Shown: positions 24,291 to 35,690 of the stretch, in pieces
Layout: the number at the start of each line of letters is the position of its first letter
How positions within the stretch are numbered: position 1 is the first letter of the stretch
NCBI GenBank assembly: GCA_951799425.1
Contig: OX637405.1
Coordinates: forward strand, 23,821,371 to 23,885,370
DNA from: Ilex aquifolium
Lineage: Eukaryota > Streptophyta > Magnoliopsida > Aquifoliales > Aquifoliaceae
Direction: 5' to 3'
Length of the DNA stretch: 64,000 nt
Position numbers and translations under genes: made by a program
The notes under the pieces: generated by a model
What the model saw: only the letters and a program-made list of their open reading frames with translations
The model's database searches: none
Told to the model about the DNA's origin: nothing

Positions 24291-27269
24291 GAAATTGTAT
24301 ACTCTATACCATTGATTTTTCATTGGATTCTTTTCCTTGAGTTTTGATGGTTTTTTAGAATAATTTATGGGGTTTGTTTGCAGTAATTGTTTGAGCTTAA
24401 GTATGTTTTGTGTCGTTGATGAACTGCGTCCTCACTCGCTGAAATATTGAGGCCGTTAAAAATTAGATTTCTGATAAAAAACACTCATGCATTAATTTGT
24501 GCTTTGTGTTGTTCATATTTTTTATATTTGATTTTAGGTAGACATCCAATTGTTATAAGTTAATTTGATTAATTTTTCTCCTTGATGTTCACTAAAAATG
24601 GCCAATTGTTATCCCTCGCGAACTTTGTAGGATTGCCACTCACATTTTTCTTTGCTAGATGCTTCTTAGCGTTTTTGCTTGCAAATTATAGTAGGTTTTG
24701 CAAATGGAATCACAGTTGCTGATTTGCTTGAAGTTTGAAATCACATCCCTGACATCGAATTGTTTTTTGCTGGTAAATTTGATGTCTGATGCTTATTGAA
24801 AATATTTATTTCCCTTTATTTTTACATCCTCTGTTTTGCACTGAATTTGTCCAATCAAATGGTCTAAAACACTGTGTATATTAATTTGTCTATCAATAAT
24901 GTAACTGTAATTTTGGTTGGGTAAGGAGAAGATTATTTTATCCTTTATTCGCATTGTATGGGATTCGAACAATGATGCAGTCCTTTTTTCTAGATTTGAT
25001 TTGCGTTAATTTTAGTTTTGAATCGATTTATTATGGGAATTAGAATGATGGGTTTAACTTGATATAGTTTACAATGTCAAAAACCATTTCTATTTGATGT
25101 AGTTTACTAAAATTTGGCAATTGGCCGAGATGATTTTTGCCCACATGGTTTGATGGCTTTACTCTTGATTATGCTTTTAAAATTTTGAAGTTATTTTGGA
25201 CTTTTGACTTGATCGATAAAACTCTGTAACAAGTCCCGTGTACACAAAATGGAGGCTTTGGGTGATATGGACCCCAGAGTTAAATGCAGCTATATTTCCA
25301 TGTTAGTGTATATAGAAACTAGATGACCCGTATCGAGTATACTTTTTTTTGGTTCTTTAAATCATTTTTATTGGCTTTTACTGCAAATGGTATTTTGTTA
25401 TTTTTGGGGGTTCTGTCACTGCTAACTTTTGGTTTGGTTTGTTTTGAGGTGGTAATGAACGAAAATTTCATAGAGGAGATGAGGTTGCTTAGTATGTAGT
25501 TGGCAAAAATTTAATGAGAGACAAAAATTTATGGATTGATTTTATCCATTTCTTTCCTTTTTTCAGGATCATGGATTAATTTTCTTTTCTGATCAATAGA
25601 TTGTTGCATAAAGTATTAGATAAATGTTGTAGACCTTTAATTCTATGGTGGTAGTTGTTATACCCAATTTAAATTGAAATCTTTGGATTTATTGTTTATT
25701 GTGCATGTGTCAGGGTTTTCTCCGAATACGTGTATTTGTATTGAAGGTTTATAAAAGGTCTTATATGAGCAAGGTTGTTTGTACACACATGCTTTAGTTT
25801 GATCATTTATTTGTTGAAGTGTGTGAATGTGGTCTATAGTGATATTCAAGCTTTTGTTCTCCTATTGTGGGTTTATTAATTTTTTTTTTTAACTTATGCC
25901 AATATTGGACCCGAACATATATCATCTAATTCTTTTGGAACCTGTATCACACTTCCAAGTTCTCAATTTGAAAGCAATCCCAGTAATTCCTTGCATCTCA
26001 TCTTTTATCCAATTTCTGTAATATTTTATCGACTTTTTCTTCTATTATAGGATTTTTTGATAGCGAATCCCAGCACTACCTAAGATATGCTTATACCTTT
26101 GGTGATCGCTATGAATTTGTTTGAAACCAATTTATGTTTGTTCTTGGCGTTTGTGTAGTTCATGTTCAAAGTTTATTCACATACGGTAGCTAAGAGATTA
26201 GGATGGGTAGATTTATATGCACTGCTTTCATTTTCTTTATTTTGTTAATTGTTAATTGCATAGAGCATTTAACATTGAGTTTTCTTGGGTACATTCTACA
26301 TGAATATTTTGTTTATGGAATTTATATGTTGTTATGGATTTGTTTACGTGGTTGCGTTACTTGGTAAATAGTTAGTGTTTGGCAGAATTGTGTAATAGTG
26401 AGACCTTTGATAGCTTTTTTGGGTATGACAATAAATTGTGTATACAAGTTGAAAATTTTCAGAGGACCCATTTTTTGGGGAAACTATTGCAATTTTTTTA
26501 AAAATATATTGAGGGTTTAAGTTTTTGTGCAATGAATTTCTAAGTTTTGCTAATTGTTGTTTTTTTTTTTGGTTACTTAGCGCCTTTAGGCACAAGCCAA
26601 GGATCAATTAAACCAATAATCTTGATTTGTTTCAGTTTTGCTTAGATTTTAGACTTTTCTTATAGCAATTTTTATATGGGAGCTGATATGAAAGTTAATT
26701 AAACGTGTGCGTTTAGAATTGTGTGTTGGATTTGATATATGCAAATTTATATGGATAAGTTGAACTTTATTCTATTGTTAATATTATTTTGTTGTTGCAG
26801 TAATTGATAAATGGTTTTGTTACGGTAGAATTGGAGCGTGATATTGAATCCGATAAATGAATTGTGACGTATTTTTTTAAAATTCATGTGTTTACTTATA
26901 ATAAGTAAATTTTTACTAATTATTAGACATTCAATAAATTATGCACACAAATTGACATTTTTTGTGTTATGTTGTAAAAGTAAGCTCCATAAAAAAAAAA
27001 TTTATATTGATTGTGGGTGGCGTTAACGAAAACAAAAAGAAAAAAAACTGCTACTTGAAATATTTGTATGCAACTAAAAATATTTGTATTATATGGTTAA
27101 TGCTCGATTTTGTGTTATAATGTGTTGAGGTATGATTTTTGTCCATTTAAAAAAAAAAAAAAAATGGTTCTTGTGGTTTTATATAGTGGCTTAATTTGTT
27201 GGGGTGCTCGATTTTTATATTGTATTGTGTCTTCAGGCACGTGTTATTACTAGTAGTATTATATGAGCT

Positions 27270-27416
27270 GTTGTGGAATTAAATAATTTTTTATTGACAC
27301 GAATATTAACATGAACTCGACATGTATCGAAAGTGACCCGATATGAAAATAGCACGACTGAAAATCACAGGACACGAGGACACGAAAATGACACGGCACG
27401 ATACGATTGACATCTC
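27270..27416. mobile_element. Fragment of the GGTGTCAA-type MITE family
   Basis: TTGACACGAATATTAACATG, AAAGTGACCCGATATG and GACACGAAAATGACACG form the inverse complement of the left half of the element at 58118-58480. It ends GATTGACATCTC, close to the family terminus TTGACACCTCT. Confidence 0.55.
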
Positions 27417-28497
27417 AAGCTACACGTTGCACTTTTGGGCCAACCCAACTTATGAGCAATGTTATTTGAACCTAATTTATTGATCTAATTTTTTGACTTA
27501 ATCCACTATGACATTTGAATTAATTGTGAGTCCCATCAAATATTGGTGTTGATCCAATGATTTTATTAAAGTCACATTATTAGGTCATCAAATTAAGTCA
27601 TATTTTTAAGTCCAAATAACATTATTCTTAACTTATTGGGACTTAAACGATATTTTGATGCCGAAAAGTCTAGACTGCTCCCAAAAAGAACAGTGACATG
27701 TCCACAAGGCTAAATACACAACGATAAATGCCCAGTGGCATATATATGATGACAAAAAGAAGGGAAATTTGGAGGCCAGTTCCCCTATATGGACTTGTTT
27801 GGACTTAAGTCTGTCAAGGAAACTTATTTGTTATGAAGTCCGTTTTTTATTAATTTTACCATACTATCCCTTCCCTTTAGAAGTGAAATAAAACTAAAAA
27901 TTAAAAACTCCTAAATCTTAGGACTTTGACTAACATTAAATTTTTTTTTCTCATATCTATCTATATCCATATATAGGTTAAGAGTTTGACTAACATTAAA
28001 ATTTTTCCACTCTCTTATCTATCTATATCCATATATATGTTAAGTGTATATATATATATAGTAACATTAAAACTAAAAAATAGTAAAATTCAAATACAAA
28101 AAAAAATTATCATTTGGACACAAAAAATAATATATTTAAACACAAAAAAATAGTAACATTTAAACATAAAAAAAATTGAAACATTCAATATTAATATTTT
28201 TAAAAAATAACAATAGTAACATGTTCAACAAAAATATCAACATGTTTTACACAAATAATAACATGCTTAACAAAAATTGTAACATACCTAACAATAATTA
28301 TTTCTCTCAAATTCAAACACAAAAAATAATATCATTCAAACACAAAAAATAGTAATATACAAAAACAAAACAAATAGTAACATTGAATATTAATATTTAG
28401 TAAAATAATAGTAGTAACATGCTCAACAAAAACAGTAATATGTTCAAAATAATAGTAACATGAACAGTAACATAATAAAAAAAATAGTAACATGAAT

Positions 28498-28543
<46 letters not shown>

Positions 28544-28591
28544 GGAGAGAGAGAGAGCTTTGAATTTGAATTTTAAATTTATGCAGGAGAT

Positions 28592-28651
<60 letters not shown>

Positions 28652-29975
28652 TGAATTTGAATTTTAAATTTATGATGAAGATTTTATTGGCATATTTTAA
28701 TTGATCTTGAATTAAGGGATAACAATTTTTAAAATAGGAAATTTATTTAACTTCCTTTCAAGGAAGGGTATTTTTGAGATAAAAAAAAAAAGTGGACTTA
28801 AGTCATTACATATAATTTTAAACATGGATTTAGTCCCATATAAGTTTCCTTGCAGGACTTATCTCCAAATAAGTACATCTAACGGGACTCACTTCCAATT
28901 TTCACCAAAAAGAATGATATCAACTTATAGCCTATCTGACTCTCTTAACAATTACATACACACAGACACTCACAGTTAACTATTCATTTGGGTGTGTGTG
29001 TTATTTAAATATCTTCACTTGCACTTCTCCTTTTAAGGGGTTGTGTAAGTGTTGTGTTCAAAAAACTATTCATCTGGACAAATCAACAAATACCATCAAA
29101 TATTCACTCACACACAATCACACACACAGAAACACATCCGAGATCAAAAAGTCAAGTAGATCTAAAGTCAAGTAGATCTCTGTAAGAGAAATGTCACCGT
29201 TTGAGGAAATTATAGTAAATGGAGAGTCTGTCATCGTCTTCACCAAATCGAAAAATTGTGCACGTGGAAGCACACCAAAGATAGTCAACATTATATCTTA
29301 TAACCACAAGTCAAAGAATCAATGATTATAATTTGACCATTTTTTGTGTAATTCGACACACCAATTTTTGCCTTTGAAAAAATATTGTGAAAATAAAATC
29401 TGTTGGATAATAAAATAGGTTTTAGATCAATGTTTTTAAATTGATTTTTAGATCAAACAATGCAATTCACATATGATCCGTTGACCCTAACAAAAATGGT
29501 TATTTGTTGGTTCATGTGGACATTTAAGGTCTACGCTTGATAAAAACTACTCAAAGATACCTAAAGTTGGGATGGATGATTAGAAATGAAACTAGGAAAC
29601 CTATTAACTACCATCTTGAATTCCATCACTGCTTTTGGCCAAATACACCACTACAGTTTTTATTTTGACACAAACTCACAGTATTGAAACTCTGCCCACA
29701 GAGCAGAGCTTAGTCTTATTACAAGATATACTAATGCATTGTCTATATGAGTTAATTGAAATAGAACATAAACAAAGGGTATCAAACGGAGACTTGAGGC
29801 TTCAAGCTTCAGTCCAATCTCCAGAATGCTGACTCCCACAGACGTGGCTGATAGCAACAAAAAGCTTTGAACAAATTACCGCGGTAGTTGTAGTTGCCGA
29901 ATAAAAGAAAAAAGAAACACATAGACATAGTTGAAGGAACTACCTTTGGCCGAGTGATCTAGATGCTCTCTCTTA
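27417..29975. other. Intergenic repeats, no gene
   Basis: AT-rich DNA. 28050-28500 is a degenerate TAACAT/AACAAAAA repeat like that at 14640-14840. 28501-28680 is a doublet of (AT)n-(GA)n followed by CTTTGAATTTGAATTTTAAA, each copy about 90 bp. CA-rich tracts occur around 28960-29130. I find no coding region. Confidence 0.6.
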
Positions 29976-30145
29976 TTTTTTCACACAATTTCACTCAATG
30001 GTAAATCATCTGTCGTGTATTCAGGTGAGACCTATTATTTATATTTGGACCTATTATTTATAGGGGTGAGGAGTTCAAATATAAATAATAAGTCACGTGA
30101 ATAAATGATGAGTGATTTACCATCGAGTGAAATTGTGTGAAAAAG
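29976..30145. repeat. Miniature foldback (inverted repeat)
   Basis: The arms of about 75 bp, 29976-30054 and 30071-30145, are inverse complements: TTTTTCACACAATTTCACTC on the left and GAGTGAAATTGTGTGAAAAA on the right, continuing to an ATTATTTATATTTG core, with a short loop. The structure resembles a small MITE. It lies between two related blocks (29570-29710 and 30190-30350), suggesting insertion in or between duplicated gene fragments. Confidence 0.75.
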
Positions 30146-30345
30146 TAATGGAAAACATCTCAATTCGCCCTGCATCATAGAGACCACTCATATAAGTACG
30201 ACATGGGTTGATTATCAAAAAGCAAGCACTAGGAATTCTATCAACATAGCATCAACTATATCACTGCTTCACAAAATACACTCACTGAAGCACCTTTGAT
30301 TTTGATACAAACTCAGAGCATTTATACTCCGCCTCTAAAGCAGAG

Positions 30346-30432
30346 CTAAATGTCATCGCTAGCTTCATCCTCCTCATCGCTAGCTTCAGCCTCCTCACTA
30401 GTGCTCTCGAATTGTGCTCTCCACCTCGGCCC
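30346..30432 (-). pseudogene. Orphan last exon encoding an acidic C-terminus
   Basis: On the minus strand a pyrimidine-rich acceptor (CTCTGCTTTAG) precedes 29 codons ending in TAG (30346-30348). The peptide begins GPRWRAQFES and continues with an EE/SDEEDE-type acidic tail. The composition is unlike the surrounding AT-rich DNA and looks like a genuine C-terminal exon. No preceding exon is evident upstream (higher coordinates), where transposon ends begin. I do not recognise the protein. It is probably a gene fragment, and the matching block around 29570-29710 lacks this exon. Confidence 0.3.
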
Positions 30433-30536
30433 CTAAAGCAGAGCTTAAAAATTATACAAATTTAAAATGTATCAATATAGTGTATGAAAACAATGTAAGA
30501 GTAGTAGAAATTAGGCTTCATAATGTGATTTTGTAG

Positions 30537-30537
<1 letters not shown>

Positions 30538-30608
<71 letters not shown>
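30538..30608. repeat. (AT)n microsatellite
   Basis: About 70 bp of uninterrupted AT dinucleotide. Confidence 0.95.
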
Positions 30609-30611
<3 letters not shown>

Positions 30612-31397
30612 CACATATATACGTACCAAATTAAATATAAAATCAAAATTCTTTAATTTTAGTTGTCAAATTTTAAAAGATTTCAAAAATTTTGAAACAT
30701 GTCCTTAAAAAAATAAAAAGGATTTATTATGAGTTTTAATTTTCCTAAATTTTAGATCTTTGTTTTATTAGAACTCATATATATATATATGGATTTTTTT
30801 CCAAAATCTTTTTTAGGAAATTTATTTACAATAAAAGGGTATTCAAGTTTTTTTCTGTCTTAAGTAAATTTTTTTACAAAATATTTTTTTATATGTTTTT
30901 TAATAATTAAATCTAATTTCGTGTATCAATTTCCAAAAATCCCTTAATTTGGACTTTTATCTTTAAATGGGTTTGGCCACATTCAATAAATGGTTATATA
31001 TTTGAGGCCCCTCAGTTTTTTGAGATCCGGCCATTTTAGTGGTTAAGGGTCTGGGCCGGCCCTGACTAGTAGACCCCACTTCTAATTTTATTGTATTTTC
31101 TTACGAACAATAATGGTGCTGTACAGTAACTTACACAGTTGTCAAAAATTATTAAAAACATATGGAAGTGGAACCCACCTTCTTGCTTTCACTTTTCTTT
31201 TTCTTCCTTTGACCACCGACGGAACCAATAATCACACTTGGTTACTTTCTCCACACTTCGCTTTAGATTTGGTGAGAGGTACACCCGCAACAAGTTTTTT
31301 TTGCGCGCGTCTTATCTCAAAGCTTTAGAGGTTAAAAGTCTATAAGATCAACCCCTTATAAAAATATTGTTAATGAATGAGATTTTTTAAAAATAGT
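30609..31397. other. Intergenic with a GGGCCGGCCCTG transposon end
   Basis: No gene. GGGTCTGGGCCGGCCCTG near 31050-31066 looks like the terminus (inverse CAGGGCCGGCCC) of a hAT-like or MITE element. A facing start CAGGGCCGGCCCAACAATAT occurs at about 31604. Confidence 0.4.
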
Positions 31398-31848
31398 CAT
31401 TGCCATCAAACTTTCAACATTTTAATAGTCAATTTATTTTCAAACAAATGGACAGAAGAGCGGGCTTTTAGGATAGGTTTTTGTTGGCAGGCTCACGGAC
31501 CAGGTTTTAGGCCTTGTGATGGGTTTGAAGACAAGCTCAAACCCTTTTTTTAAAAGATATTGGGCTCAGACATACCAATTATCGAGCCATGGACACCCTT
31601 ACCAGGGCCGGCCCAACAATATGAAAAAAAAATCATGGGCTTTAGGCCCCATAATTTTAGTTACATTACTAACCCATAAAAAAAAAATTTAAATCTATTA
31701 AATTTTAAGCCCTAAAAAAGGCCCAAAAAAATTAAGTCCAATTAAAATTTTTATTGCAATAATTTGAGGTCCATGATCCAATTCATAATATTAAAAACTT
31801 AGAAATTAAAAAAATAAAAAAATATTCAAAAGTCAACTCGTATTTACT

Positions 31849-31894
<46 letters not shown>

Positions 31895-32703
31895 TTCTCT
31901 CTCTCCGGTAAAAAAAATAGAAATAAAAATTGAAATTAAACACTCTCTCTCCCTCTCAATGGTAAAAAATAAAGTAAAAGTTGAAATCTCTTTCTTGGCA
32001 ACAATAGCACATCTTTTTTCTGTCTCCCTCACACATAAAAAATTAATAGGAGAGGAACCTAATTTTTTTTTTTTTTAATTGAGTATTGAGTGCACCTAAC
32101 TTTTTTTTTTTTTTAGAGACATTGCCATCAAACTTTCAACGTTTTAATAGTCAATTTTTTTTCAAACAAATGGGCAGAAGGGCTGCCTTTTAGGATAGGT
32201 TTTTGTTGGCATATTCACAGACTAGGTTTTAGGTCGGGTGATGGGTTTGAAGGCAAGCTCAAACCCTTTTTTTAAAAGATATTGGGTTCGAAACATGCCA
32301 ATTATCAAGCCATGGACACCCCTACCAGGGTCGGCCCAACAATATGGAAAAAAAGCATGGGCTTTATTAGACCCCATAATTTTAGTTACATTATTAGCCC
32401 ACAAAAAAAAAAATTAAATCCATTAAATTTTAAGCCCTAAAAAAGACCCAAAAAAATTAAGTTCAATCAAAATTTTTATTGCAATAATTTGGGTCCATGA
32501 TCCAATTCATAATAGTAAAAACTTAGAAATTAAAAAAATAAAAAAATACTCAAAAGTCAACTCGTATTTACTCTCATTCTCTCTCTCTCTATCTCTTTTT
32601 CTCTCTCCGGTAAAAAAACAGAAATAAAAATTGAAATTAAACACTCTCTCTCCCTCTCAATGGTAAAAAATAAAGTAAAAGTTGAAACCTCTTTCTTGGC
32701 AAC
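31398..32703. repeat. Tandem duplication, unit about 720 bp
   Basis: CATTGCCATCAAACTTTCAA starts a block at 31398 and again at about 32119. Both copies run through the hAT-like terminus CAGGGYCGGCCCAACAATAT, long CT microsatellites and TTGAAAyCTCTTTCTTGGCA. Copy 2 is cut at 32703 by the 5' LTR of the Tat-like element, whereas copy 1 continues past that point (to about 32090). This fixes the insertion site of the retroelement. Confidence 0.8.
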
Positions 32704-33278
32704 GATGGGCCAGGCCCAAAAGGCTCAAATCCGTACTTACGCCTAGTCATTATCAAAGGCCCAAATTTATGATGACCCAGCAGGCTCAATGCGGTCCAAG
32801 ACCAGTCAGGTTCATCATGAAGCTACATCAGTTTGGCGACGACATCAATGGAGCACTCAAGACCCTTACCTCATCCACCACCTTGGAAGCGGTCAACCTT
32901 GATCGAGTCTCATGGAGAGCACCTCAACGGCCTCACCCGTTGAGGAGAAGCCACAAGTCTCAGCAAAATAGTTGGGTAGTTGCTATTAAGTAGCCCCAAT
33001 CTGTTGGGGAACGAATATAAATTGTAAATCCCACCAACATTTGGGGGGCAAGACACTCAACTAAGCATATAGCTCATCTCCCTCTCTAGGCCTGTACTCT
33101 TTACTCTCTCTACACACCGGAGATAATAAAATACCGGCAACCCTTTGCCATTCAAAAGTGGACGTAGGTCACATTGACCGAACAACTATAATTCTCGTCT
33201 TCTCTCTCTACTTTAATTATTGCTTTTATTTCCAATTATTTGACAGGTGGTGTACAAAGTCAATTTTGTGCATCATCA
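32704..33278 (+). repeat. 5' LTR of the Tat-like element
   Basis: It starts near GATGGGCCAGGCCC at the break in the tandem duplication and ends GTGCATCATCA just before the PBS. A TATA-like ACGAATATAAATTG lies near 33011. The length is about 575 bp. The exact first base is uncertain because TGATG is expected and CGATG is present. Confidence 0.65.
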
Positions 33279-33281
33279 GTT

Positions 33282-33298
33282 TGGTGCCGTCTGTGGGA
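33282..33298 (+). promoter_or_regulatory. Primer-binding site of the Tat-like element
   Basis: TGGTGCCGTCTGTGGGA lies 3 nt after the LTR end. This is a tRNA 3'-end complement common in plant Ty3/gypsy elements; the cognate tRNA is not assigned here. Confidence 0.75.
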
Positions 33299-33340
33299 AA
33301 CGACAAACTTCTCACTTTTAATCACTCCCTCTGTTGGATC

Positions 33341-33716
33341 GATGGCAATCACTACCAGATCGATAAACCAACATGAAGATAATCCACCAAGATAAGAGAA
33401 GGTTGCTCCTCCCCCAACCAATCCTGTCCCAAGTACGTAGCAGATGCTCGAGACCATGCAGGAGCTTGTGGCCCAGAACCAGCAAATCTTTCAACTAATG
33501 CTCACGGCGCAAGGAGGAGTACAACCTGGACCTCAAGTGAGAGGAGCTCCATGCTTTGGGCGTCAAAGAGCTCCCCACATGAGGACTCCCCATCAGGGTG
33601 CCACCTTTGGAGCCCATTTGGCCACCCCACCCATGAGAGCCCCTTTGGGCGCCTAGCATGGGGGAGCTCCCTATGAGGGACCTCCACCTCCTCCAGCTCC
33701 TGCGTCTCACGGTGGC
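33341..33716 (+). pseudogene. gag N-terminal part, Tat-like element
   Basis: ATG at 33341 opens MAITTRSINQHEDNPPR then hits a stop. The 33444-33656 frame continues with MLETMQELVAQNQQIFQLML, typical of the disordered gag N-terminus. The reading is cut at 33716 by the inserted Athila-like element, and gag resumes at 42128. Confidence 0.65.
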
Positions 33717-35673
33717 TGTTCTTGATCCGAAATGTGTACACCCAAGTGCAGGCGATCAAGTTGTAGTAATAATCCAGTTTGAGTCCAGAGTCGAATACAC
33801 AGGAAACTTTTGTTGGTATTGTTGGGGTAAGCAGTGATAGAGACCTATTGATCGTAACCCTTGAGATTTGCTGTGAGATGTGAGATTTCCTGGACAGAAT
33901 ATAAGATTCTTTCCAAGAGAGTTTTCTTAACAAAGCAGAAGATAAATGCTAATGAAAAAGAGTCACTCTTTAGTTCAAGGATCTGGACATGTAGTTAGTT
34001 ATCCAGTTTATCATATTTGTGCTTGATTACTCAATTAACTCTCGTGTCAACAGTAAGTTAGTTGGAAGATAAAGATGGACTGTGAGAATTAAGAACATGA
34101 TTCCGATGTCTTTCTAGAAGTTTACAAGAATTGTCTGTGCCGAGACTTAACCTGTCTACAAACAAGCAAGTGTACCTATAAGACATCCAATCATGACATT
34201 AATATGCCATCCTTTAAATGAAGCACAATAAGGGGGGGGGGGGGGGGAAGATTGAAGGGTAGTCATTAAGATCTAGCCAAGGTACTTGCCTTGAACCGAT
34301 GAATCTTTCTATGCAAGAGTCATCCGTGTCATAGAAAGATCCACGGTTATACAAAATACCTTAGCTTTGTTAGATACAATCAATCATCCAATAAGCAAGA
34401 AGAAATAAACGTTAAGCATAAGAACAATGCACAAACAGAATTCTCGGATAACTTATACATGCCCTTCTCCTCTTACTAAAGAGTGAATGAGAAACTACTC
34501 ACTCTTCATGGCTTGGGTAAAGCTAGAAAAGCGAGTGATGCTCATCCCTCAAAGTAGAGAACTTAAAAGATACAATAACAACAAACAAGGAGCCAATCTT
34601 TAACAAAGAATGGGTGAATCACGTTCCACCCTTCACGTCTTTGGTAAAGCTCTAGAAAAGTGGAAGATTTTCACTCTTCTAAGAAAGAAAGAAGCTCAAG
34701 CATTGGAAGTGAAGTACATAAATAAAAGTAGAAGAAAGCTAGTCACATTTGGAGGGTGGCTTCCTCAACCAAGAAATGGAGGGTTGCTTCCTCAACTAAA
34801 AGATGAACTAACTCCCTTCTATGCATGTAAAATGAAAGCATAAGCATAAACATAACACTACTTTTATAACAAGCAAAGAGATGTTGGACTAAAGCCAAAC
34901 TAATCTCTAAAATAAAGACTTCATACAAGGAAAAGTAAGCTTAAATCTACAATGTGAGTGGGAGTCTAAGCCTCCACCAACCTCTCTACTTGGCTCCCTT
35001 GGCTCTCCAACAATGAGAGTATTTATAGGCAAGAGGAGGAGACAAGAGGGTGGGTAAAAAAATAGTGTATGCCGCCCAAGTCCAAGTGAAATACCAACTA
35101 CTCTGCTGCCAGTTTGTGGAGGACGTTCGAACATGATTTGGCGTTCGAACGTTGACTCTGTTTTTTCTTTATGAACGTTCGAACATTTACTGTCGTTCGA
35201 ACGTTTCTTCTGTTTTTGCACTAAGGGCGTTCGAACGCCAGATCTGCTCTGATCCTTTCACTCAAGTGGTCTGTTAGTCTTCTGTGAAGTTTAGTCTCAC
35301 ACTCAATGCAGTAGTCTGGTCTTCAATCAACTCAAGTGCACGTTCGAACGTGAGTTGGCATTCAAACGTGACACTCAAGTGCCTCAAAGCTTCAGAGTCT
35401 TCTTTCCTAGCTGCAACACGCCTTTTCTTAGCAGTTGAGTCTGCTACAGTTCAATGTGGACGTTCGAACGTGAGTTGGCGTTCGAACGTTCTGGCTGTGC
35501 TCCAAGTTTTTCCAATTTGTTGCTCTAATGCACTGGTGTTGTATTCAAATTTTGTACTTGTTGTTCTTGAGTCCTTGTTCAATTTAGGGTCTGAAATGAC
35601 AACACTTAAACTCCATCAAAGTACAATTAGTCTTAAAACGGCATAGTAATATGCTAATTTTACGTACTAATCA
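33717..35673 (-). repeat. 3' LTR of the Athila-like element
   Basis: 1957 bp, beginning TGATTAGTACGTAAAATTAG on the minus strand and ending ATCAAGAACA. It matches 40177-42122 throughout. The obvious length difference is a 16-G run at 34232-34247, only four G in the other LTR. A TATA-like TATAAATA (minus) lies at 35020-35027. Confidence 0.9.
35125..35487 (-). promoter_or_regulatory. GTTCGAAC palindrome array in the 3' LTR (U3)
   Basis: Perfect GTTCGAAC starts at 35125, 35143, 35177, 35195, 35229, 35342, 35462 and 35480, with a degenerate site at 35360. Four pairs are spaced exactly 18 bp (35125/35143, 35177/35195, 35342/35360, 35462/35480). Many copies extend to ACGTTCGAACGT. The array lies about 100-460 bp upstream of the TATAAATA box at 35020-35027 on the minus strand. 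Transcription-factor binding is inference. Confidence 0.7.
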
Positions 35674-35690
35674 CACTCTCCAACCTAAAT
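35674..35690 (-). other. Polypurine tract of the Athila-like element
   Basis: ATTTAGGTTGGAGAGTG on the minus strand directly abuts the 3' LTR start TGATTAG. Confidence 0.55.

Larger units (their letters stand above)
14841..27253 (+). mobile_element. Helitron-like element 3 (large, with later insertions)
   Basis: An A followed by TCTATATAATAAAGTAAAAC at 14841 resembles a plant Helitron 5' end. The 3' end at 27253 is CTTCAGGCACGTGTTATTACTAG followed by T, containing the canonical CTAG/T end and a CACGTG palindrome about 10 nt upstream, and it matches the 3' ends of copies 1 and 2. Between them are CT-rich, UTR-like segments with splice-like CAGGTAT junctions (about 22200, 22553 and 24087), the Copia element at 16380-21615 and long intron-like AT-rich DNA (24300-27180) with no gene. 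Linking this 5' end with this 3' end is a hypothesis. Confidence 0.35.

Noticed and set aside
24941..24990. TTCGAACAATGATGC as part of a tRNA gene
   Set aside because: No cloverleaf can be drawn around it.
33502..33933. 143-codon minus ORF across the element junction
   Set aside because: It spans the insertion boundary at 33716/33717, so it is a chance fusion of gag antisense with LTR sequence.
35125..35236. GTTCGAAC as tRNA T-loops (B boxes) and hence tRNA-derived sequences
   Set aside because: No A box, acceptor stem or anticodon arm fits around any copy. A Pol III role remains untested but there is no tRNA.
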